Assembly (NCBI GenBank): GCA_019054805.1
Contig: JAHQIY010000006.1
Span: forward strand, 186,001 to 250,000
Length of the DNA: 64,000 bases
Source of the DNA: Brachionus manjavacas
Taxonomy: Eukaryota > Rotifera > Eurotatoria > Ploima > Brachionidae
Direction: 5' to 3'
The notes beneath the pieces are model-generated. The model was not told where the DNA came from and ran no database searches. It saw nothing but the letters and a program-made list of their open reading frames with translations. Positions within the stretch are counted from its first letter, which is position 1. The number at the start of each line of letters is the position of its first letter. The translations under genes were made by a program, and so were the position numbers. Shown here one piece after another: positions 56,816 through 64,000 of the stretch.

Positions 56816-57181
56816 TTAAACAAGATAGAGACTAGCTCTCGCGTTTTGGCTGTTGGAATTGTTGCGAAGTTTTCGAAGGAACTTCTGTAAGAAGCTGTTG
56901 CGATAAGCAGCCTTGTTTGCTTTACTTGTTTGGAAAGGGAAAAGTGCGTTCAAGCGAAGGTTACGTGGTTGACATGACGTGATGGTATGGTTTGGGTCAG
57001 CCAGAATTCTATTGAGTGTTTGTTCGCAGGCATGGTCTATAAACTCGGCGATTGGGAGGAGTTTGTAAGAGCCTGCAGTCTGATCATCAATTCCCATGAT
57101 ACGCCATAAACGGGAGTTGAAAGCGTTCATCTCACACTTAGCAGCAGCAGAGGTTGAAGTAAGCATTACGGCGCTGTACGT
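56816..57181 (-). mobile_element. 5'-truncated LINE, terminal 120 codons
   Basis: The open frame reads YSAVMLTSTSAAAKCEMNAF, SRLWRIMGI, LPIAEFIDHACEQTLNRILA then DPNHTITSCQPRNLRLNALF and AAYRNSFLQKFLRKLRNN. This is the C-terminal domain of a Jockey/CR1-type ORF2 (LWRIxG, I-x6-C-x3-L-x-RIL-x-DPxHxxT, YRNSFxQKxLRxLR). The frame is intact to a stop at 56816 and richer in G/C than its flanks. Homology begins abruptly at about 57181. Confidence 0.7.
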
Positions 57182-57184
57182 AAA

Positions 57185-57865
57185 GTTTTTATTAGAAATA
57201 AATCGAAAAAATCGACTGTATTAACAAATTTCCAGCAATTTTAATTGCAATTAAAAGAAAAAGAAGATTTGAATATCACTATAAATGTGAAATCATTATA
57301 TCAAGTTTATATTTTTTGTTTTATTAGCAATTAATTAATCAAAAATAAAACTAATCTTAAAAATTTTAATAGACTAAAATTTTTTTATTTATTTGTGGCC
57401 TGTTGACACACAATTTCACATGGTTTTGATTTAACTTAGCTTTGTTGACGTTTTGTTGCTAGAACAAATTTTGCATGTATTGATCCTTTACTTTATATCT
57501 TGAACCATATCTTGGCATAGATATCTTTATCTGACTTAAGCAAATATTTTTTTTGTAAAACGCTATAAATGTTGTAATTGAAAAAAATTCCGGATGGTCA
57601 GATCACTAAGATAAAACAATTTTAACTTTTAAAATTTGCTCCTACAGGGTGGACATTCGAAGAAGCTTGGAACAAAGCAAATAATCTTAAAAATTAAGTT
57701 AAAATAAAAAAAATATACATTTGATTATGAAATTTTGTTAAAATTCAAATTTTATTTTGATGTTTTTTTTACCATTTTTTCAAAAATAACTATAAATATT
57801 TTATTAACATCGATATCTTTAATTTCTTGTTTTTGTACTTGCCATTTATGTTAAAGAATCCTTTT
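57185..57865. other. AT-rich gene-free stretch
   Basis: No feature supported. Confidence 0.4.
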
Positions 57866-57867
57866 AT

Positions 57868-58260
57868 AAAATAGTTTGCTGATGGCACGACAATTTGTCA
57901 CTCAGAAAAGAATTTAGAAACAGTACTTAAAAACTTTAATAAAAACATTGAAACCCAAGTAATTGGTGTTTTCATAACAAAATTGATATCAACTGGTCTA
58001 AAACATTTTTTTTGATCTTTTCGCATAAAAGATCAGTATTCCAGATAAATTAAATATATATGGAAAGAATTTTCAAGTTGTAACTGATCTATTAACTGTA
58101 AGTTCTATTAGGTTTTAAAATGGATCATGATCTAAATTTTTCCAAACTTTTTTGCAGTATTTAATAAACTGTTAAAAATTGCTCTGTAGAAAAAAAAGAC
58201 CATTCTATTAAATTCAAAAGATGCAATAATCAAACCGGCCAGAACCTATTATTTTTCAAT
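57868..58260 (+). pseudogene. LINE reverse-transcriptase fragment
   Basis: The plus strand reads FADGTTICHSEKNLETVLKN, corresponding to RT motif C (F/YADDT...), here with Asp-Gly instead of Asp-Asp. It continues LINWSKTFFLIFSHK and, after stops, MERIFKL and FKMDHDLNFSKLF, which follow the order of the motif D and thumb region (NxxKT, LG...D..L.F). It is strongly decayed. Confidence 0.4.
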
Positions 58261-59441
58261 AATTAAGCTGTTTAATTTCAAGTTTGATTCTCAAAACTAC
58301 AATGATGCAAACAATCTTTAAAAAAAATAAGATTTAGAATTATAAATAATATGCTATCTAAATTTTAATTTAATTCTTTTTACAAAATAAAAGAATTTTA
58401 TTTTTATTTTATTTTTGAATAAATGAAGTGTCAATGGGTCTTTTATGGACAGCTTTTATAGCTTTACATTATTAATTTTCAAATAAAATTCCATTAATGA
58501 TCCATAGAGTTCATGATTTTTAAAGTTTTGTCATAAATTAGAATATATAAATTGAATAAAAGTTACTTGAATAGATGATAATTCCATCTTAAAGGAAGTT
58601 AATGAAAATTTTCTCAATTATTTTTCAATTTATTATTATTGTGTAACACGAGAAAGTAGTAAACAATAGGAAATAAATTAGAAAAATAAAATGACAAAAA
58701 TTGAAGTTAAAAATGTCCACTGTTTTATTGACATTGATATGATAAATTTCTGATGATTCTTCATCAAAAAAATCAGTTCTTTAAAATTTTGCCAAAAAAT
58801 CCGTATTTTAACTTGTGTTCAAAAAAGTCCTTTCTTAATCAAATAAAATTTTTCTGAGACTGGGACTTTTTTCATTCGAGGTTTTCTCATCTCAAATCCA
58901 CCAATTTTAGCAGAGCAACTAAACACAAACGCAGTGAGAAATTTACCCTATTAATTATGGAAAAAGAATCATCTTATTGAACCAGCTTCACAGCGAAAAT
59001 TTGGTGAATCAAAATTTGGATATTTTTTTAAAAACAATTTAATACAAAAAAATTTTTATATGAAAATTTAAATAAAATGATAATTAAATTTTTTTATTTT
59101 TTTAAATTTTATCATATTATGTATTTTTCTTACTTTAATATTATTAATTATTTGTATTTTTTTTTAAATTTATATTGGTTTCCATGATAAAATTCTTATG
59201 GAGCCAGTTAACTTTTTAAGTTAACTTCTAATACAGAATTTAAATTCTAAATAAAAATATGGATTTTATATTTCAGAATATTTTTTTACTTTTAAAAGGT
59301 GAAACAAACAAACCAAGTTGATTATTTTTAATTAAATTGTATGTTAATTCAGAATTGAAAATGAATTTTTAAAAATTATAACTACCTAATTCGATGTTAT
59401 TTAGGCAGCGATGAAATAATTTTAAAATTTGAATAAAATAA
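58261..59441. other. AT-rich gene-free stretch
   Basis: No feature supported. Confidence 0.4.
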
Positions 59442-59573
59442 ATTTACAAATTTCAAAAAATATTTTAATAAGAAGAATTCTCAAAATATTGATATTTATA
59501 TTGATATTTATATAAATTTACAAATTTCAAAAAATATTTTAATAAGAAGAATTCTCAAAATATTGATATTTAT
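59442..59573. repeat. Direct tandem duplication, about 72 bp unit
   Basis: ATTTACAAATTTCAAAAAAT then ATTTTAATAAGAAGAATTCT occurs twice, identical over some 58 bp, separated by a short ATTGATATTTAT repeat. Confidence 0.8.
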
Positions 59574-59883
59574 GTTTCTTGTGTTAAGTAAAATTAATTT
59601 TTATTTGTTGAATTTAATGAAACATATTTTGTTTCATGTTGTTTTCATCATCAAAGTTTGTAAAGCTCAATTTTGTCAATTTAAATTAATGAAAAAGAAT
59701 TTTATATTTGTAATGTTGGAAGAATTGTGTGAAAATTCACAACGCCTTAAAAATGATCATCCTTACAAATGTTTAGTTTGTTTTATGCATTTGAAATTTT
59801 AAAATTTTCAATTCAAATAATAATTTAGCACATGTGTTTTAATTTAAAAAAAAACAAAAAATTTAATTTTATGATAGAAAAAA

Positions 59884-61713
59884 ATGCCTAAAAATGTGTT
59901 TAACCCGGAGTTCTCGTTTGATCTGAGCGACGAACCAGCAAAATGTGACCAAGACATTCAAATTGCGCACAAAATAAAGCTCAGACGCGAAAACTACCTA
60001 AAAAACAAAAGATCAGATGATGATGAATCGGATTTGTCCGATGCTGAAAAACAAGAGATCATTTCAAAAGAGGACACTGTGCGTGTCAAGACCCAATCGG
60101 CCAAAAAGGCTGCCAAACAAAACTCGGACTTTTTCGAAGAACTCAACAAGGACGAGCTAAAAAATGACCTGAGCTCTTTCGAAGAAATGAACATTTCTAA
60201 GCCTTTGATCAAAGCACTAAACCAAATGGGCATGAGCAAGCCGACCGACATTCAGTCTGCAGCAATACCAACGGCTCTGATGGGCAAAGACATCTGTGCC
60301 TGTGCAGTAACCGGCTCGGGTAAAACGCTGGGCTTCATGCTGCCCACCATAGAACGCCTGTTGTACAAGCCAAAGTTTCCGCAAGTAACCAGAGTGCTGG
60401 TCTTGACACCGACCAGAGAATTGGCTGCACAAATTTGCAAAGTAACACGCGACCTAACCCAATTCACCAACATAAACGCAGTCTTGTGTGCAGGCGGCTT
60501 TGACATCAAGAGCCAAGAAGCATCGCTTAGACTCGGGCCTGACATTTGCATAGCCACTCCAGGCCGTCTAATCGACCATTTGCACAACACACCATGCTTC
60601 AATCTAGAAACAGTGGAGATTCTAATCCTGGACGAGGCTGACCGAATGTTGGACGAATGCTTTGCCCAGCAACTCAAAGAAGTAATGCGTCTATGCTCCA
60701 AAACTCATCAGACAATGCTCTTTTCGGCAACCATGACCGACACAGTCGAAGAGCTGGTCCGCTTGTCGCTCAAGCGGCCAGTCAGAATATTCTTGAATCA
60801 AAATGTGGACGTGACTCCTTTGCTGAAGCAAGAGTTTGTCAGACTAAGAGACTCGTCTGAGCGCAGCAGAGAGACCATACTTGCCGCGCTGGTTCAGCGC
60901 AAATTCAACGAAAAATGCATTGTTTTTGTGCGCACCAAATCCGATTGCCACAGAATTTGTCTGCTGCTTAACTTGCTGGACATAAAGGCCGGCGAGCTGC
61001 ATGGCAGCCTGAGTCAAACGCAGCGCTTGGAAAAGCTCAACGAGTTCAAAGAGGACAAGATGAATGTGTTGGTGGCCACTGATTTGGCCTCCAGGGGCTT
61101 GGACATAGCCAATGTAAGGACTGTCATCAATTTCTCAATGCCTATGACCTTCAAGCACTACATTCACAGAGTTGGCCGAACGGCCAGAGCCAAAAACTCG
61201 GGCAGGTCCATCAGCTTGGTGGCCGAGTCCGACCGCTGGTTGGTCAAGGAGATTGTCAAGTCGAGCAAAGAGCCCGTCAAGTGCCGGGTTATTCCGACTG
61301 ATGTTGTTCAGTTTTACAGACAAAAGATTGATGAGGCTCGCGTTCAGCTCGAAGAGAGGCTCAACGAGGAAAAGAGCGAGAAAATGATGGAACAAATGGA
61401 AAAGGACCTGCAACGAGCCAGGAGCAAAATTGGTGCCGAGTGTGGAAAGAAAAATGCAACGCCTAAGAGAACTTGGCTCAAGGGAGTGGACTATAAAAAT
61501 GGAGGCCTCATCTCGGAAAATAAAAAATTAAAAAAACAAAAGATTGGAGAGAAGAAGAAGGAGGATGGCGGGGATTCGGACAGTGATTTCGATGTGGAAA
61601 ATGACCCCACTGATTACATTGATGACAAGGCTGAGCAAAAGAGAGGACCCAAACGAAATAGAACCAATGATAATATTTTGTCCAAAAATTTTAGAAAAAA
61701 AATTAAAAAATAA
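59884..61713 (+). CDS. DDX27: DEAD-box RNA helicase, DDX27/Drs1 family
   Basis: An intact single-exon frame of 609 residues. A charged N-terminus precedes the helicase core: Q motif near 97-125 (SSFEEM..., PTDIQSAAIP), motif I AVTGSGKT, Ia PTRELAAQ, Ib ATPGRLIDH, II DEAD near 249, III SAT near 281, IV CIVFVRTK, V ATDLASRGLDI, and VI HRVGRTARA near 428. The order and the C-terminal basic, coiled-coil region (RLNEEKSEKMMEQMEKDLQR) and Lys-rich end match DDX27/yeast Drs1, needed for maturation of the large-subunit rRNA in the nucleolus. It is somewhat shorter than vertebrate DDX27, mainly at the N-terminus. The start used is the first ATG after A-rich sequence. AAATAAATT about 15-20 bp past the stop is a candidate polyadenylation signal. 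The gene is markedly less A/T-rich than its flanks. The downstream piggyBac starts 250 bp away. Confidence 0.93.
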   Translation: MPKNVFNPEFSFDLSDEPAKCDQDIQIAHKIKLRRENYLKNKRSDDDESDLSDAEKQEIISKEDTVRVKTQSAKKAAKQNSDFFEELNKDELKNDLSSFEEMNISKPLIKALNQMGMSKPTDIQSAAIPTALMGKDICACAVTGSGKTLGFMLPTIERLLYKPKFPQVTRVLVLTPTRELAAQICKVTRDLTQFTNINAVLCAGGFDIKSQEASLRLGPDICIATPGRLIDHLHNTPCFNLETVEILILDEADRMLDECFAQQLKEVMRLCSKTHQTMLFSATMTDTVEELVRLSLKRPVRIFLNQNVDVTPLLKQEFVRLRDSSERSRETILAALVQRKFNEKCIVFVRTKSDCHRICLLLNLLDIKAGELHGSLSQTQRLEKLNEFKEDKMNVLVATDLASRGLDIANVRTVINFSMPMTFKHYIHRVGRTARAKNSGRSISLVAESDRWLVKEIVKSSKEPVKCRVIPTDVVQFYRQKIDEARVQLEERLNEEKSEKMMEQMEKDLQRARSKIGAECGKKNATPKRTWLKGVDYKNGGLISENKKLKKQKIGEKKKEDGGDSDSDFDVENDPTDYIDDKAEQKRGPKRNRTNDNILSKNFRKKIKK

Positions 61714-61963
61714 AAAATTTTCTTCAAATCGAAATAAATTTTTTGATATATTTTGCTGTTGTTAAATTTATTTTTTTATTTCAATGAAAAAAAAGCAAAA
61801 ACCAAAAGGCAAAAGTTAAATTTTTATTTTATTTTAGTAAAAAATGTTTAAAAAAAAGTTTTATATTAAGTAGAAAAAAATCAAAAAGGTTGAAATAAAG
61901 AAGAAAATTGTAATAGATACATAAGATAAATTGAAATAAGAGTGACAACTCATACATGTTTAA

Positions 61964-63913
61964 CACTAGAACGCCCGGGGGTTTTTTAAACCCCTTTTTT
62001 ATCTTAAAAAGTTAATTATTGCTTAAAAAAATAATATTTTTGAATTTTTTTTTTAGCCCTAATTTGAAATTTTATTTTAATTATGATCGTATTTTTAAAA
62101 ATTAAAAATTTTAAAAAATTACATTATAAAATAAAAAATATACATAAACGCCCGGAGGGGGTTTTTTAAACCCCTAAACTCCTATTTGAATTTAAATATA
62201 TAATTTTCCTCATTTATTTTAAATCACATATTAATTTTAATTTAAATAAATAAAAATATAATGTCAAAGCGATTATCAGCTAATCTTGCCATGGAACAGC
62301 TAACTAAAGCTAATGATGCTGATTCAGATCCTTCTGGGGAGTCTGATAATGATGAAGATACCTTTGAATCTGAAACATATCTTTTTGAGTTGTCAGATTC
62401 AACAAACGATGAATCCGATGATGAAACTAATGTTGAAGCGTCTTTTGATTGTTCAAATGGTGAGCCACAAACTTCTGGGCTACCTTTAGAAATAGATAAA
62501 ACATCAAAATCAGGTGTAATATGGGAAAAAATAAATGACGGTGATGAGAAAAAAATAAGAAAAAGGATTTCTTTAAATGAAAAAGCTGGTCCAACAAGTT
62601 ATGCAACTACACGCTTAGATAAGAGTGCTTTGTCAGCTTTTTTACTAATTTTTGATTTGTCAATGCTGAAAATGGTGCTTGAATGGACAAATTTATTTGC
62701 TCAGTCCATTGACCGAAACATTTCCTTTTCAAAAGAGGACATTCTTTTTTTTATTGGAGTTTTGCTAAGTAGAGGTGTTTTTTGTCCAGGAATCCCTTTA
62801 AGAGAAATGTGGTCAAAAAACTATGGTTTACCAATAATTTCAAGTTTCATGTCTAGAAATCGCTTTTTACAAATTATGAAATACCTCCGATTTGACAATA
62901 AGTCATCAAGATCAAAACGAGTTTCATTTGACAAATTTTGTATGGCGAGAGATATTTGGGAACGTTTGATTGAAAACTCAAAGGCCTGCTACCGACCACA
63001 ACAGTTTCTAACTGTTGATTAACAATTGTTACCATTAAAATGTAGATGTAGCTTCTTACAATATATGCCAAATAAACCTGATAAATTTGGCATAAAATTT
63101 TGTTTGTTAGTCGATGTTTCATCCAAATATGTTTTGAATGGCTTTCCATATTTAGGAAAAAATCATGACAAACCAAACGGAGAACTACAAGGAGAATACG
63201 TCGTCAAAAAATTAATGGAGCCTTATAAATATAAAGGATACTGTGTCTCTTCTGATAATTTTTTCACTTCCTATAGTCTAGTATTGCAACTACTTGAATT
63301 GAAAACAACGTTTGTTGGAACAATTAAAAAAAACAAACCTGAGCTCCAAAAAATCGTGAATTCAAAACAAAAAATTCATCACACATCATTTTATGAAGAT
63401 AAAAACGGTGTAGTACTTACAGTTTATCAAGGGAAAATTGACAAGAATGTGGTTGTCCTGAGTTCTTTTCATGAGTGTGTATCAGTTGATCATAATAATA
63501 AAAAAAAATTGTCTAATATTATAGATGGCTATAACAAAAAAAAATGGTGTTGATTGCGTTGACAGTATGACAAGGTTATATTCTCCCAAAGCTCAAACAC
63601 GAAGATGGCCAGTTCATGTGTTTTTCAACATTCTAAACATATGTGTCATAAACAGCTGGGTTCTATATAAAGAAGTGAATAATTCAAATATGCCTAGACG
63701 ATACTTCATTATTCAACTTGTAGAAGAGCTACTTGAGCATACTCAGAACATCCATTTACCACAATCAAAGCAGTCAAATGCTCAATCATCGAAACTTTCC
63801 AATTTTTTAAAAAAATTTTCTTCAACATTAGGTTAAAAATTGAAGGATTTAATGAGAGTTATTTTAAACCCCGCCCGTCGTTTAAGGAATAAAAATAATC
63901 GGGCGTTCTAGTG
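61964..63913 (+). mobile_element. piggyBac transposon, nearly complete
   Basis: Both ends start CACTAGAACGCCCG and are flanked by TTAA (61960-61963 and 63914-63917), the piggyBac target duplication. The motif AACGCCCGG...GGGGTTTTTTAAACCCC occurs at the left tip and again as a direct subterminal repeat at about 62147-62176. The right subterminal region has a related GGGTTT/AAACCC form. A transposase gene fills the middle. The 1950 bp size is near that of compact autonomous piggyBac elements. Confidence 0.92.
62261..63836 (+). pseudogene. piggyBac transposase (DDE_Tnp_1_7) with one stop and one frameshift
   Basis: Reading from ATG at 62261: an acidic N-terminal region (SDSTNDESDDETN), then the domain start LDKSALSAFLLIFDLSM, ILFFIGVLLSRGVF and FLQIMKYLRFDN. 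Residues TVD (catalytic Asp) at 63014-63019 are followed by TAA at 63020-63022 where the family usually has Glu (TVDE). The frame goes on uninterrupted: SFLQYMPNKPDKFGIKFCLL, KGYCVSSDNFFTS with the second Asp. In an A9 run near 63535-63543 the frame shifts, and a third frame carries KKNGVDCVDSMTRLYSPKAQ with the third Asp and runs to 63836. The Cys-rich C-terminal domain of classical piggyBac is not visible. These are the only two lesions I see, so inactivation looks recent (or one may be an assembly error). Confidence 0.88.
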
Positions 63914-63917
63914 TTAA

Positions 63918-64000
63918 ATATTCGAGGGTTCATCAAAAAAATAAGAACTCTCACCCTCTTGGTGAACAATATAGTGGGAGGAGTCATATTTTTTATTTTC
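63918..64000. other. Flank beyond piggyBac
   Basis: Too short to interpret; no feature. Confidence 0.3.

Noticed and set aside
59994..61413. Several minus-strand frames inside DDX27
   Set aside because: Antisense or off-frame shadows of the helicase gene.

Overview
The window is very AT-rich animal (metazoan) DNA. Evidence is spliced genes of animal-specific families (FAM135, FAXC), intron boundaries of the GT...AG type including one of only 49 bp, and a dense, mixed load of LINE, SINE, LTR-type, Tc1/mariner, pogo, piggyBac and MULE-type remnants. Nothing prokaryotic is present. A small AT-rich invertebrate fits, and a rotifer such as Brachionus is one possibility, but the sequence alone does not settle the species.

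Five host genes can be read with confidence. From left to right they are FAXC-like (11874-12701, minus, one exon), a UDP-sugar glycosyltransferase of the MGT/YjiC type (27763-31994, plus, two exons round a 2.9 kb intron), a small two-zinc-finger U1-type protein (36356-36716, minus, two exons round a 49 bp intron), FAM135 with its C-terminal DUF676 hydrolase domain (41262-53193, minus, five coding exons over 12 kb), and the DEAD-box helicase DDX27/Drs1 (59884-61713, plus, one exon). A partial GPCR-like exon lies at 22661-23261. These genes have unrelated functions (membrane-associated GST-fold protein, small-molecule glycosylation, RNA-binding finger, lipase-like protein, ribosome biogenesis), and no operon or shared pathway is suggested.

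The rest is mostly transposable elements in decay. 0-11 kb: a 1.08 kb palindromic TA-flanked foldback element, an RNase H-like retroelement scrap, LINE 3' ends, a mariner remnant and a LINE with a nearly intact reverse transcriptase. 13-18 kb: an element with TTCGACA/TTAGACA terminal arrays, and further copies of the foldback ends. 19-27 kb: a GC-richer 5'-truncated LINE, LINE ORF1-like debris, a retropepsin remnant and a wrecked MULE transposase. 28-31 kb: the glycosyltransferase intron holds a tRNA-derived SINE with clear target duplications and a LINE split by a TA-flanked MITE. 33-41 kb: foldbacks, an internally deleted LINE, a Tc1 remnant and a pogo-like element with a nested retroposon. 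43-53 kb: the FAM135 introns carry foldbacks, a piggyBac-type MITE and two LINE tails. 54-59 kb: a tandem duplication that preserves the empty site of two insertions, and more LINE pieces. 62-64 kb: a nearly intact piggyBac copy with matched ends, TTAA duplications and only two evident lesions.
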